Assembly: GCF_014203225.1 (NCBI RefSeq)
Contig: NZ_JACHIO010000013.1
Location: 140,106-204,105 of the forward strand
Length of the DNA stretch: 64,000 nucleotides
DNA from: Granulicella mallensis
GTDB lineage: Bacteria; Acidobacteriota; Terriglobia; Terriglobales; Acidobacteriaceae
Direction: 5' to 3'
Shown: positions 1 through 8,539 of the stretch, piece after piece
Layout: the number at the start of each line of letters is the position of its first letter
Position numbering within the stretch: the stretch's first letter is position 1
Position numbers and translations under genes: made by a program
Notes under the pieces: generated by a model
Databases searched by the model: none
Seen by the model: the letters and a program-made list of their open reading frames with translations, nothing else
What the model was told of the DNA's origin: nothing

Positions 1-35
1 GCTGCCTCCGGGCCAGCGATGCATCGCCGGTATCG

Positions 36-977
36 CTATTGCATCGAGACGGCTATGTTGCGCTGGATTGCCTGCGGAGAATATCCAAACGCCCGCCGGA
101 ATGACCGTCGCATGCGCTCTCGATTGCCGAAGCCGTTCTTCCTGGCGATTTCCTCAGCGGAGAAGCGTCCGCCTTCCATCATCAAACGAGCAGATTCTAC
201 GCGCAGCCGTTCGATTGCCTGAGCGGGGGACCGACCTGTTTCTTCTCGGAATACTCGGCTGAATTGCCGAGGGCTCAAAAACGCCGCCTTCGCCAAGGTA
301 ACTACTGATAAAGGCGAGCTAAGATTCTTTTTGGCATACGTCAGAGCAGTTTGTATGCGATCGGATTTTGCATCGAGATCGAGCAGCGTCGAAAACTGAG
401 ACTGCCCGCCTGCACGCCGATGATAGACAACCAATGTTCTCGCAACTGCGCGAGCTATCTCCACACCAAGATCTTTCTCCACCATCGCCAGGGCGAGATC
501 GAGGCCCGCGCTCATGCCAGCGGATGTCCATAGCGGTCCATCGGCGATAAAGATGCGATCTTCTTCCATGGCAATCCTTGGATAGCGGCGCTTCATTTCT
601 CTTGCAGCGTTCCAATGAGTCGTAGCTCGCCGACCGTCGAGTAATCCCGCTTCGGCCAGCACCAGCGCCCCCGTACAGATGGAAGCTATTCTCTGACTCC
701 GATGGATAGCCGATTGAAGATACTTCGCCAAGCCTTGCGTAGCGATTGGGGGTTCGATGCCGCCGGCAACGATGATCGTGTCGAACGCACGGCGTTTGAA
801 CGAGACCGTCTGAATCTGCGACCCGAGGGACGTGGCGATCGGACCGCCATCTTCTGAGAGAAGAGTGAGTTGGTACTCCGGCTTCCCAATTTGCCAGTTT
901 GCGGTTTCGAACACGCTCGTGGCGGCAAAGTTGATGGGCGAAAATCCCGGAAACACAATAAAACCGACTTTGTGCAT
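36..977 (-). CDS. GlxA-type transcriptional regulator (DJ-1/PfpI + AraC HTH)
   Basis: A 313-residue protein with two domains. Residues 1-190 form a DJ-1/PfpI class I amidotransferase-like fold with the family signature Cys101-Thr-Gly-Ala and Thr120-His-Trp. Residues about 205-313 form an AraC-type double helix-turn-helix. In this family the first domain is normally a ligand sensor rather than an enzyme, and the second binds DNA as an activator. The gene is divergent from the NmrA-like oxidoreductase at 1147, so the 170-base gap between them probably holds both promoters and this protein may control that gene string; this is inferred from layout only. The ligand is unknown. Length and architecture are normal for the family. 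Confidence 0.9.
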   Translation of the reverse strand: MHKVGFIVFPGFSPINFAATSVFETANWQIGKPEYQLTLLSEDGGPIATSLGSQIQTVSFKRRAFDTIIVAGGIEPPIATQGLAKYLQSAIHRSQRIASICTGALVLAEAGLLDGRRATTHWNAAREMKRRYPRIAMEEDRIFIADGPLWTSAGMSAGLDLALAMVEKDLGVEIARAVARTLVVYHRRAGGQSQFSTLLDLDAKSDRIQTALTYAKKNLSSPLSVVTLAKAAFLSPRQFSRVFREETGRSPAQAIERLRVESARLMMEGGRFSAEEIARKNGFGNRERMRRSFRRAFGYSPQAIQRNIAVSMQ

Positions 978-1146
978 TCGATTTGCTCCAGGCTCAGTCT
1001 ATGCCTCTGCACACTCGAATGTCCTAAAACGTTGCCTATCTGACCCAGCGGCCGTCGACACTTCAGCTACTGTTCGTTTAGGCATTGGTGGTCTGGGCGA
1101 TAAGAAAACGTCGCTTGCTCTTTGCCTTCCTTGAACGGAGAAACCC

Positions 1147-2043
1147 ATGTCAAACCAAAAGATTCTGATTACCGGAGCAACGGGAGCAACGGGTAGTAGT
1201 GCCATCGAAATGCTTCTGGAGCTAAAGATACCCGTTCGAGCATTCGTTCATAAGAGAGACGCCCGATCAGAGCAACTCAGTGCCCAGGGCGTCGAGGTTG
1301 TACAAGGCGATCTCTCGGATTTCGAAGCGGTCAGCGAGGCGCTGACAGGAGTAACCGGGGCCTATTTTGTCTATCCCATTCAGGTACCCGGCCTCTTGGA
1401 GGCTACCGCCTTCTTTGCGCAGGCCGCGCTCGAACAAGGGGTTGGTGCCATCGTGAATATGTCGCAGGCCTCAGCGCGAAGATCTGCTAAGAGTCACGCG
1501 GCTCAGAATCATTGGATCGCTGAGCGCTTGCTCGACCGCTCAGGAGTTCCGGTCACCCATCTGCGTCCGACCTTATTTTCTGAATGGATCATGTATATGG
1601 CAGGTGCCATCCGGGATAAGAAGATACTCCCTCTCGCATTTGGCGATGCCCGGTACGCCCCTGTCGCAGGGGAAGACCTCGGCAGAGTCATCGCCGCCAT
1701 CCTCAAGAATCCAGCCCAGCACGCCGGAAAGACCCATCCGCTCTATGGTCCGAAGGAACTGAGCCAGTACCAAATTGCAGACATGCTCACGCAGGTCTTG
1801 GGAAACAAAATCACCTACATTCCCATGGAGATCGAAGCGTTCAAGATTCTGCTGAAAGAGTTGGGATTTACGCCCTACTTCCAACAGCACATGGGATACG
1901 TCTGCCAGGATTGCCTGGACGGAGTCTTCTCCGGAACCAACGACATGGTGAAGATACTCACCGGCCGAGAGCCACTGGAGATGATGGATTACATCGTCAA
2001 GAACGAAGCGCTGTTTCGCGCACCCGTGGCCGAACACCAATAA
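1147..2043 (+). CDS. NmrA-family NAD(P)-binding oxidoreductase
   Basis: A 298-residue atypical short-chain dehydrogenase. The N-terminal dinucleotide-binding motif ITGATGATG (residues 7-15) follows a beta strand, and the rest resembles NmrA/HSCARG and NAD(P)H:quinone reductase-like proteins, which bind NAD(P)H as redox sensors or reduce small carbonyls and quinones. No classical SDR YxxxK pair is evident, as expected for the NmrA branch. A GGAG-type ribosome site lies just before the ATG. It starts a string of five same-strand genes to 4753 with short gaps, and faces a GlxA-type regulator. The substrate cannot be told from sequence. Confidence 0.85.
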   Translation: MSNQKILITGATGATGSSAIEMLLELKIPVRAFVHKRDARSEQLSAQGVEVVQGDLSDFEAVSEALTGVTGAYFVYPIQVPGLLEATAFFAQAALEQGVGAIVNMSQASARRSAKSHAAQNHWIAERLLDRSGVPVTHLRPTLFSEWIMYMAGAIRDKKILPLAFGDARYAPVAGEDLGRVIAAILKNPAQHAGKTHPLYGPKELSQYQIADMLTQVLGNKITYIPMEIEAFKILLKELGFTPYFQQHMGYVCQDCLDGVFSGTNDMVKILTGREPLEMMDYIVKNEALFRAPVAEHQ

Positions 2044-2073
2044 TCTTCAAGCCTTGATCTACCGGAGGAAATT

Positions 2074-2370
2074 ATGAAGGTAATGGCAGTCGGCACACTG
2101 AAGCCTCTCTCGCAGGAACAACGGCAGCAATATTTACCGAAAGAGGTTCCGGCGACATTGCAACTCTATCTCGACGGGAAGATGGAGCAGTTCTGGCTGA
2201 GAGAGAAAGAGGTCGGCGTTATCTTCCTGATGAGTGTGGAATCGGTCGACGAGGCGGACAAGCTTCTCAAAAGCCTGCCGCTCGGACAAGCCAATCTGCT
2301 GACCTTTGAGCTGATGCCGATAGGACCTCTGCTGCCTCTCGGTATGTTGATGACTCCACAATTGCAATGA
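2074..2370 (+). CDS. Small ferredoxin-fold protein, muconolactone isomerase/YciI-like
   Basis: A 98-residue protein with the alternating strand-helix pattern and size of muconolactone delta-isomerase-like and YciI-like proteins, including a central EADKLLKSLPLGQ segment followed by a hydrophobic strand. A strong AGGAGGAA-type ribosome site precedes the ATG. It lies 30 bases after the NmrA-like gene and is probably co-transcribed. Such small dimeric alpha/beta barrels act as isomerases, monooxygenases or ligand binders; which applies here is not visible. The family call is moderate, the gene itself is secure. Confidence 0.65.
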   Translation: MKVMAVGTLKPLSQEQRQQYLPKEVPATLQLYLDGKMEQFWLREKEVGVIFLMSVESVDEADKLLKSLPLGQANLLTFELMPIGPLLPLGMLMTPQLQ

Positions 2371-2410
2371 TGCACAAAGAAGTCGCTAGATCAGGAATGA
2401 GGCATTGCAG

Positions 2411-3142
2411 ATGACTTCGGCACTCTTTCTCGGATTCGTGGCGCTGATCACAATGTTCGTCGTCGCGATGATTGACCGTTACATCAATCGTCGGGCCGCA
2501 GTCCGTTTGCTGGCTGGTCTCCTCATATGGTTTCTCTACGCCGGCCTGATGGCACACTTCGGCATCCTCAAGAATTCAGAGATGCGTCCGCCGGGAATCG
2601 CTTTCGTCGTCGGTCCTGTTCTTCTGTTCCTCATCTTTTTCACTGTGCGACCGTCTGCCAGTGCACAGGCCGTACTAGCCTTTCCACTCTGGCTAATCCT
2701 GGGCACGCAATGCTTTCGCATCGGCGTGGAGTTGTTCCTGCATCAACTCTGGATCGAGGGCCTGGTACCCAGGATGATGACCTTCGCTGGAGCAAACATC
2801 GACATCTATATAGGACTGTCGGCACCCGTAAGCGCATGGTTGTCCACACGTGGGCGATGGGGGCTCAGATTCGCAAGTGCTTGGAACATCCTCGGGCTTC
2901 TCGCACTACTGAATGTTGTGACTCGCGCCATACTGACAGCTCCCGGACCACTCCATCTGATCCACTCAGAAGTTCCCGATCGAATGATAAGTACATTTCC
3001 GTTTCTATTGATTCCAGGATTCTTCGTACCGCTTGCCGTCGTTCTGCATTTGCTTGCAATACGTGCTATCGGCAGTCGATTTCGCACGACGAATGGAACA
3101 AGTCCGGACGATGCGCCACGAGCCCGAGTGGGATCGCGGTAG
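2411..3142 (+). CDS. Multi-pass membrane protein of unknown function
   Basis: About 243 residues with six or seven hydrophobic segments spread over the whole length and short polar loops, ending in a basic, proline-containing cytoplasmic-looking tail. No catalytic motif is recognised. The ATG at 2411 is preferred over a TTG two codons earlier because a GAGG element sits eight bases before it. It continues the gene string begun at 1147. The 3' end is followed within 56 bases by the hydrolase gene. I do not recognise the family. Confidence 0.7.
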   Translation: MTSALFLGFVALITMFVVAMIDRYINRRAAVRLLAGLLIWFLYAGLMAHFGILKNSEMRPPGIAFVVGPVLLFLIFFTVRPSASAQAVLAFPLWLILGTQCFRIGVELFLHQLWIEGLVPRMMTFAGANIDIYIGLSAPVSAWLSTRGRWGLRFASAWNILGLLALLNVVTRAILTAPGPLHLIHSEVPDRMISTFPFLLIPGFFVPLAVVLHLLAIRAIGSRFRTTNGTSPDDAPRARVGSR

Positions 3143-3197
3143 GCATCCGTTTGAAGGTCGAGAATCAGCTTTACAAATCTCGCTTAAGGAGCGTGCT

Positions 3198-4064
3198 ATG
3201 AAGCAAAGTCTGGCTACAACAAATCAAGAAACGGTCGACGGTGAAGGCGGCCTAAAAATATCGTTTCGCTTGTGGCATCCGGACGGCGCGGCTCATGCGA
3301 TAGTCGTCATCGTCCCTGGTTTCAACTCCCACAGCGGTTACTACGAATGGGTCGCCGAACAGTTCATTGCCGATGGTCTGGCTGTATACGCCGTGGATCT
3401 ACGAGGCCGCGGGAATTCGGACGGCGAACGCTTTTATGTCGAGGCCTTTGAAGACTACGTGCGTGACGTGGAAGCGGTTATGGCGGTTGTAAAGTCGCGC
3501 GAACCGGGTCTCCCCACGTTCTTGCTCGGTCATAGTGCTGGCGGCGTTGTTGCATGCCTCTATACTCTCGATCACCAGGCCGAGCTGACCGGGCTAATCT
3601 GCGAAAGCTTTGCCCACGAGTTACCTGCTCCCGATTTTGCTCTCGCGGTTTTCAAGGGACTGAGCCATGTCGCGCCACACGCGCATATCCTGCATCTTCC
3701 AAATGAGAGATTCTCTCGTGATCTGAAAGCCGTTGAGGCAATGGATAATGATCCACTTATTGCACATGAGACTCAGCCAACCCAAACGATGGCCGCGATG
3801 GTTCGGGCCGACGAGCGACTCAAGAGGGAGTTTTCTCAGATCACGCTACCGGTTCTGATCCTACATGGCACTCTTGATAAGAACACGAAGCCAAGCGGCA
3901 GCCAGCATTTTTACGACATGGCCGGTTCCACCGACAAAACTCTAAAACTTTACGAAGGTGGCTTTCACGATCTTCTCAACGACATCGACAAGGAGTCGGT
4001 CATCCTAGATATCAAGAGCTGGATCGATGGGCACCTTCCTGCGGTCGCTGGCGGCCAAGATTAA
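3198..4064 (+). CDS. Alpha/beta hydrolase (monoacylglycerol lipase-like)
   Basis: A 288-residue serine hydrolase. The nucleophile elbow GHSAGG carries Ser113, an oxyanion-side motif lies at PGFNSHSGYY (residues 40-49), and the acid and base are most likely the Asp in LHGTLDK and the His in EGGFHDLL near the end. The layout matches the serine aminopeptidase S33/monoacylglycerol lipase group, which hydrolyses small esters or lysolipids in the cytoplasm. The ATG at 3198 is chosen because AAGGAG lies upstream; the frame is open further upstream but overlaps the membrane-protein gene. It is the fourth gene of the string. Confidence 0.85.
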   Translation: MKQSLATTNQETVDGEGGLKISFRLWHPDGAAHAIVVIVPGFNSHSGYYEWVAEQFIADGLAVYAVDLRGRGNSDGERFYVEAFEDYVRDVEAVMAVVKSREPGLPTFLLGHSAGGVVACLYTLDHQAELTGLICESFAHELPAPDFALAVFKGLSHVAPHAHILHLPNERFSRDLKAVEAMDNDPLIAHETQPTQTMAAMVRADERLKREFSQITLPVLILHGTLDKNTKPSGSQHFYDMAGSTDKTLKLYEGGFHDLLNDIDKESVILDIKSWIDGHLPAVAGGQD

Positions 4065-4081
4065 ACAGTCAGGGCGTGAAC

Positions 4082-4753
4082 ATGAGAACCCGGAGAGATT
4101 TCGTCATTGCTGCGATCGGGACTGCGGCGTCATTGAGCAGCGGTCCCGGTCGAAGTTTGGTTCTGTCGAAGGAGACCTATTCCGATCTTCTGACCGCAAA
4201 AACGAAAGGCCAACAAATGCGTGACCAAGCGGAAGACCCAAGAATCACAAGAGCGCGACTTTCCGGCCCTGAACAAGTGACCAGAAATGCGACGGTCGCC
4301 GAACTGGGAGCCGATGGGACACTAACGGTCTTGGCCAAAGGTACCAACGAATGGGTTTGTGTGCCTGGCAACGAGAATAAAATCGGCGAACCGCCAATGT
4401 GCATGAACCCAATGGGCATGCTATGGATGATGGATGCCATGCAGGGCAAACCTACGCCGACGAATAAATCTCCAGGCATGATTTACATGCTTTGCGGAGC
4501 GACGCAGAGGAGTAACACCGACCCGTCCGATAAGACGAGTCCCGCTATACCAATCGGACCCCACTGGATGATTACGTGGCCCTTTGATGCAAAGGAGTAC
4601 GGGCTTCCAACTACGGTTCGCGATAACGGCGCCTGGGTAATGTTTGCAGGCACTCCCTTTGCTTACCTGCATGTTTGCGGAACCCCTTGGGATGGCAAAG
4701 AATACCGCGAAGGGGACGAAGCTGTATGGACCATGCGCTACACTCGGCCATAG
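4082..4753 (+). CDS. Exported protein of unknown function, twin-arginine-like signal
   Basis: About 223 residues. The N-terminus MRTRRDFVIAAIGTAASLSS looks like a Tat or Sec export signal, so the mature protein is probably periplasmic. The body is rich in Gly, Pro, Met and Trp, with an unusual run of methionines (MCMNPMGMLWMMDAMQ) that might bind copper or other soft metals, and two late cysteines. No family is recognised. ATG at 4082 is preferred over GTG two codons earlier because AGGG lies at the proper distance. It closes the gene string starting at 1147. Confidence 0.65.
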   Translation: MRTRRDFVIAAIGTAASLSSGPGRSLVLSKETYSDLLTAKTKGQQMRDQAEDPRITRARLSGPEQVTRNATVAELGADGTLTVLAKGTNEWVCVPGNENKIGEPPMCMNPMGMLWMMDAMQGKPTPTNKSPGMIYMLCGATQRSNTDPSDKTSPAIPIGPHWMITWPFDAKEYGLPTTVRDNGAWVMFAGTPFAYLHVCGTPWDGKEYREGDEAVWTMRYTRP

Positions 4754-5267
4754 ATGACGAAGCGAGCAAACGAGCGCAGAACCCATAAGTCTCCACATAT
4801 CGACTTGACTGAATTCATGTTTGCCAACGGGCCACGCTGGATCGGAAACGGACCGGTCAAATGACGACAATAGGCCAATGCACTCATTGAGCACTCGTTA
4901 AGCGGTGTGGACGGGATCACTACCGACAAAACGCTCTTGTGTTGAGTTGGGCGCGCCGCAGGCAGTAAAAGGGAAGGTGCAGAAAGAGGGACCTCCTCTT
5001 GGACCTTCCCCCTCTCAAAGACAATAAACACCGCCCATCGGGACCCACTCAGGCTAGATGGCAAAAGGAGGTAGGTCTCAAGAAGCAGTGCCGGATTTAA
5101 GCAAATCTGAGTGGAAGCGGCAATACCTCCGACATCTAGCTCGGTAGAGTCGCCTTAAACGACAGACCCGCGATGGATCTTCGCTTCTGACAGACCACCG
5201 CAAAGTCGACTCACGAAGAACGGGACGGACTCTGAATTTCCGCTCCGTCATCGGAGGGAGAACTGCT
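4754..5267. other. Intergenic stretch with one hairpin
   Basis: A 514-base gap between the exported protein and the ECF sigma factor. No credible gene is seen on either strand. An inverted repeat GGGAAGGT...ACCTTCCC lies at 4971-5010 with a nested AGAGG/CCTCT pair, consistent with a termination or RNA structure. The sigma factor promoter should lie in the last 150 bases, but no consensus is clear. Confidence 0.5.
4971..5010. terminator. Inverted repeat, possible terminator
   Basis: Eight-base arms GGGAAGGT and ACCTTCCC enclose a 24-base loop that itself contains a short AGAGG/CCTCT pairing. There is no long T run, so intrinsic termination is only a possibility. Confidence 0.35.
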
Positions 5268-5918
5268 ATGGACACATTGGCGCATCGCAGCGAGGATTCG
5301 AAGTCGATTAGGTTGGACGATCCAGACGAGGAACTGATTGCGTTGGCTAAACAAGGCGTCGATTCCGCGTTCTCGGAACTGTGCCGCAGACACCAGACGA
5401 TGACGTATCGAGTCGTGCGGCGGATTCTCAAGAATGATGAAGACGCCGAGGACGCGCTGCAGGAGTCGTTCGTTCGCGTCTATCTCCATATCGCCAGCTT
5501 CGACGGTAGGTCGAAGTTTTCGACCTGGCTAACGAGGATCGCGATTAATACCGCACTGATGGCGATTCGGAAGCGCAATCGAATGCCTGCTTACTCAACG
5601 GATGAGCTGACCGAGGGAGAAGTCCACCGCTATCACCCTCTCTGGAGCCTTCCATTGAGCCCAGAGGTGGCGCTTCAAAGAAGTGAGACCTCAGAACTCT
5701 TACGGCTCGCCATCCGTCGTCTGCCGGCCAACCTGCGCAAAGTTACCGAAATTCGCCATGCGGAGGATCATTCGGTGGCCGAGATCGCAGGGATTACGGG
5801 ACTCTCCATTGCAGCGACCAAATCCCGGCTTTTGCGAGCGCGGGTCAAACTCTCCGAGAAAATGCGGCCTATCAACCATGAAAAGCGGTCCGACTCGCGG
5901 CTGAAGGTTGCCGTGTAG
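5268..5918 (+). CDS. ECF-family RNA polymerase sigma factor
   Basis: A 216-residue sigma-70 family factor. Region 2 spans about residues 28-95, including NDEDAEDALQESFVRVY and the WLTRIAINTALM segment; region 4 spans about 135-195 with the helix-turn-helix HSVAEIAGITGLSIAATKSR. There is no region 3, as usual for ECF factors. A GGAGGGAGAA ribosome site precedes the ATG. No anti-sigma gene follows: the next gene is on the opposite strand, so the controlling partner lies elsewhere or is absent. A short basic C-terminal tail follows region 4. Target promoters are unknown. Confidence 0.93.
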   Translation: MDTLAHRSEDSKSIRLDDPDEELIALAKQGVDSAFSELCRRHQTMTYRVVRRILKNDEDAEDALQESFVRVYLHIASFDGRSKFSTWLTRIAINTALMAIRKRNRMPAYSTDELTEGEVHRYHPLWSLPLSPEVALQRSETSELLRLAIRRLPANLRKVTEIRHAEDHSVAEIAGITGLSIAATKSRLLRARVKLSEKMRPINHEKRSDSRLKVAV

Positions 5919-5945
5919 CCGGGCAGCGGGCAGCAAAAGAATTTC

Positions 5946-6536
5946 CTACGTCATCACAGCGAAGTCTGGTCCAACCAGCGGGCCGCCGGCTTGCTGCACA
6001 AGACCTCCGACCTGGAGAGTTCCCAGATCGACGATGGCGAAACCCGCCGGGGACAGCAAACTGCGAAACTGCTTCTTCGCGAGATGGTCATTTCCCGACA
6101 TAAATACGACTCGCCGGCCACCAGGCACAGTCGCTCCTGACTCGAAGTTCTCCACCACCAAGGTATTGAGCGCTTTCACTAACTTTGCTCCGGGTGCCAG
6201 CTCCGAGACAATGTCGCTTGAGGCGCGGCCATGCAGATTCTCCAACCCTCCGACAATGTAGGGATTGGTCGCATCAATCAGGATGCGGTTGTCCCATGGC
6301 GGAAGACCTGACAGCGCCTCTCTAATTCGAGCCCACGGCACCGCCAAGAGGACAACGTTGTTGGAGGCAGCCTCGGCAGCGGTGACAGCCCGCGCACGCG
6401 AACCGAGTTCACTCAACTGCCTCGCAAGGGTGTCCGGGCCGCGGCTATTGCTGAGCTCAACCTCGTGCCCCGAAGCCAACAGGTAACGGGCAAATGCCAT
6501 CGCTACCGATCCTGCACCAATCATTCCAATTGTCAT
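5946..6536 (-). CDS. NADP-dinucleotide-binding reductase (F420/NADP-oxidoreductase-like)
   Basis: A 196-residue protein with an N-terminal Rossmann motif GMIGAGSVAMAFARYL (residues 4-19) and the LIDATNPY and KLVKALNT segments typical of NADPH-dependent F420 reductase-like proteins. These transfer hydride between NADP and a flavin-like or small carbonyl partner. The ATG at 6536 is chosen over an upstream in-frame start because AAGGAGAA lies right before it. The gene follows the frameshifted ArsR-type regulator at 6607, an arrangement often seen for regulator-reductase pairs. No F420 biosynthesis gene is present here, so the true cofactor is uncertain. Confidence 0.85.
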   Translation of the reverse strand: MTIGMIGAGSVAMAFARYLLASGHEVELSNSRGPDTLARQLSELGSRARAVTAAEAASNNVVLLAVPWARIREALSGLPPWDNRILIDATNPYIVGGLENLHGRASSDIVSELAPGAKLVKALNTLVVENFESGATVPGGRRVVFMSGNDHLAKKQFRSLLSPAGFAIVDLGTLQVGGLVQQAGGPLVGPDFAVMT

Positions 6537-6606
6537 TGGTAGTTCTCCTTCTGATGAGGTCTGTACAAGTGTTGATCGGAAACGCAGCCTGGATTTGACC
6601 CAAGGT

Positions 6607-6950
6607 TCAACACGGAAGCCCGGAGATACAAGTATGTTCGGCAACTGCGATTTGGAGTGAGTCTTGGGATGGCGGTGCATCGCCAGCGAGATTCGAAAGT
6701 TTGGAAGGATAGGCCCGCCATGTCGAAGGGCGGCCCGTCAGCAAGCGATACTGGCAATCTTTCGTCACAGAGATGAGGTCGGCCCTCGCGAGTTCGCGAA
6801 CATGGTGCGATGTGGTCGCGGCGGTCACAGAAAGTTGACCCGAGATGCTGCCGACGATCATTGGACCGTCCCGATAAATCAGCTGAGGAAATGCCCGAGC
6901 ACGATACCCGCGACTGCCCAAATGCTAAGTGCAATCGTGGCGGACTTCAT
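6607..6950 (-). pseudogene. ArsR-family winged-helix regulator, frameshifted
   Basis: The reading frame from TTG 6921 encodes a winged helix with SVTAATTSHHVRELARADLI as recognition region followed by a wing (SVTKDCQYRLL). A natural N-terminus, MKSATIALS, starts at ATG 6950 but in another frame. Joining the two needs one extra base near 6925-6930 and would give the usual ArsR start with ...ALS.LGSRGYRARAF. The gene therefore seems to carry a single-base deletion. It lies 70 bases before the reductase gene, which it presumably once repressed. A start at the internal TTG would lack the first helix. A sequencing error is also possible. Confidence 0.6.
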
Positions 6951-7060
6951 CGAAGCAGTTCATATAATTCGTCGGCGTTAGGCAATCATACTTTGGCAGG
7001 TCCCATTCATTTGGGGCCTGTTCTTGTTTCCGCCCGAGGTCTTCAATGAAGCTTGAGGTT

Positions 7061-7092
7061 CCTCGAAAGTCATCTTTTCGGCAAGTTCGAGG
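7061..7092. repeat. Short hairpin repeat (CGAAAGTCA family), copy 1
   Basis: CCTCGAA (7061-7067) pairs with TTCGAGG (7086-7092) around the shared core AAGTCATCTTTTCGGCAAG. The core recurs at 7378, 7783, 8362 and 9755, so this is a small dispersed palindromic repeat rather than a chance hairpin. Confidence 0.6.
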
Positions 7093-7377
7093 CCTTAGGC
7101 GGACGTCTCAGATTCCATTCCTGAATGTTGAGCCAGCACCGAAACCCAGATGACGAAGGCGCTTCCTAAGGTAGATCGCACGCCGTTCCCCACGCTTTCT
7201 GTCAATCAAATTGACAACGTTCGAAGGTGTCATCAGGCTCTTTTCAATGGCGCGAGGACTTAACCCTCAGATCAAAGGGATCAAGCGCAACGCAACACTG
7301 GCTACCAAATTCCGAGTATCCCGGTACCGAAGCGAAATCATTTCCAGTACCCGAGGCTTTTGTTGATCCGCGATGAT

Positions 7378-7401
7378 TGCCGAAAAGTCGTCTTTTCGGC
7401 A
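7378..7401. repeat. Short hairpin repeat, copy 2
   Basis: A perfect dyad TGCCGAAAAG-tcgt-CTTTTCGGCA with ten-base arms. It shares the CTTTTCGGCAA core of the family, but the paired bases are different, as in a mobile hairpin family that keeps structure. Confidence 0.6.
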
Positions 7402-7472
7402 AATGTCAGAGCCCGTGAACGTCAGTTGCCGATAATGCTGTCTTCAAGGTTCTTCGCCTTGACGCGTGCAGG

Positions 7473-7718
7473 TCAACTCTCGCGAGAATTGTCCGGCCTG
7501 CCCCGTTTCACGACTGGCCGCTCTGCTTCCACGCAGCGGTCGGAGACTTCCACCGGGTTGGCCATCTTACCTGCGGCCGCACGAGAAAAGGTTCGCCACA
7601 GCCGGTTCACGTCCACCGGCTTTCCAGCCCGAACTTCACGCTCGACCGCAACGTGCATTGCCGAGAGTAGTTCGTCGCGTAATTCATGAAAAAGCTTGCT
7701 TATATAAATTGAAGGCAC
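7473..7718 (-). CDS. Possible small protein of unknown function
   Basis: An 81-codon frame starting at GTG. The first 50 residues are helix-prone and charged (KLFHELRDELLSAMHVAVEREV), and the composition resembles a soluble protein. No ribosome site is seen before the GTG and no family is recognised. It may be a decayed gene inside a repeat-rich region; treat as doubtful. Confidence 0.3.
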   Translation of the reverse strand: MPSIYISKLFHELRDELLSAMHVAVEREVRAGKPVDVNRLWRTFSRAAAGKMANPVEVSDRCVEAERPVVKRGRPDNSRES

Positions 7719-7782
7719 TGGTATCCAAGGCTAACAGCCTATCCAAGTGGTCCATCGCCAGGGGACTGACGAAGCATCGGTT

Positions 7783-7814
7783 CCCCGAAAGTCACCATTT
7801 CTGCAACTTCGGGG
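7783..7814. repeat. Short hairpin repeat, copy 3
   Basis: CCCCGAAAGT (7783-7792) pairs with AACTTCGGGG (7805-7814). The loop CACCATTTCTGC replaces the usual CATCTTTTCGGC. It is the best stem in the family. Confidence 0.6.
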
Positions 7815-7886
7815 TTTCTGATGTCCAGATCGGTCCGGAGTTGCCGCAACGGCCGTTTCCAGGGAGCGTTTCAACGACTGTAGGGA

Positions 7887-8309
7887 TTACGGCTCAATCA
7901 ACATCTGGGGTGCGTTGATCAACACGTGCGTCGAACTTATTCGAAGTGCCCGGGGCAGGCTCTTCTTTTCATTTTGCCTCCTGTAGTCCAACTCCACGAT
8001 ACACACTCTTGTGGGTGCATCAACATTCGCATGCCAGCCTCGGACATAGGTGAGGGCGCTAGAACGCAGGAAGTCCCGCCCTTTCACAACGGCGATCTCA
8101 CTCGGCCTTCCATCACTTAAGAAGCTCACCTTCAGGAAGACTGGACCTTCAACGTGAGCCGCAAGAGCAATTGGCGGATACAGTGGTTCCGCTGCCTCTG
8201 TGAAGGTCATTGAACTGCATACCTTCTCCTGAGCCGTTGCAAATAGCGATGTGATGCTAAGGATGAGAACCAGCATTCCTGAAAGTGGTAAGAACAATCG
8301 CAGCTTCAT
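7887..8309 (-). CDS. Secreted TonB C-terminal-domain protein
   Basis: A 140-residue protein with an N-terminal signal peptide (about residues 1-26, ending ...SLFATAQ) and a TonB-C-like domain at about 38-105: the YPPIALAAHVEGPVFLKVSFLSDG segment and an ALTYVRGWHA ending are typical of the small TonB-like energy-transducer relatives common in acidobacteria. It lacks a proline-rich spacer and a retained N-terminal anchor, so it may not be a true energy transducer. It stands alone between repeats. The last 35 residues are basic and not part of the domain. Confidence 0.7.
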   Translation of the reverse strand: MKLRLFLPLSGMLVLILSITSLFATAQEKVCSSMTFTEAAEPLYPPIALAAHVEGPVFLKVSFLSDGRPSEIAVVKGRDFLRSSALTYVRGWHANVDAPTRVCIVELDYRRQNEKKSLPRALRISSTHVLINAPQMLIEP

Positions 8310-8539
8310 CGCTCACCTCGCACAGAATGAACGGAGTATAAATCGATTTCCCTGAGGCTACTCCTCGAAAGTCAGCTTTTGAGCAACTTCGCAAAAAACA
8401 GGTCCGACTTTCGGGGAAGCGTTTCGTATTCCTGCGGAGAGATAAACTGTTGAGTCACAAGACACCTTCCAAACGCTAGTTTAGCGTGACAGATCGACGG
8501 TCACGTTTACTCAAAGGGGGAGGACGTTTCCTCTCTGCT
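8310..8539. other. Intergenic with partial hairpin repeats
   Basis: Contains CTCGAAAGTCAGCTTTTGAGCAACTTCG (split copy 4 of the hairpin family, 8362-8391) and an inverted half ACTTTCGGGG at 8407-8416. No gene is seen. Confidence 0.5.
8362..8416. repeat. Short hairpin repeat, copy 4 plus inverted half
   Basis: TCCTCGAAAGTCA followed by GCAACTTCG is the family core with a degraded right arm. ACTTTCGGGG at 8407-8416 is an extra left arm in the opposite orientation. Together they can fold CTCGAAAGT against ACTTTCGGG. Confidence 0.5.

Larger units (their letters stand above)
6951..7472. other. Gene-poor stretch with hairpin repeats
   Basis: No convincing gene is visible. The stretch contains two members (7061-7092 and 7378-7401) of the short hairpin repeat family described separately. 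Weak open frames on the plus strand lack ribosome sites and family resemblance. Confidence 0.5.
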
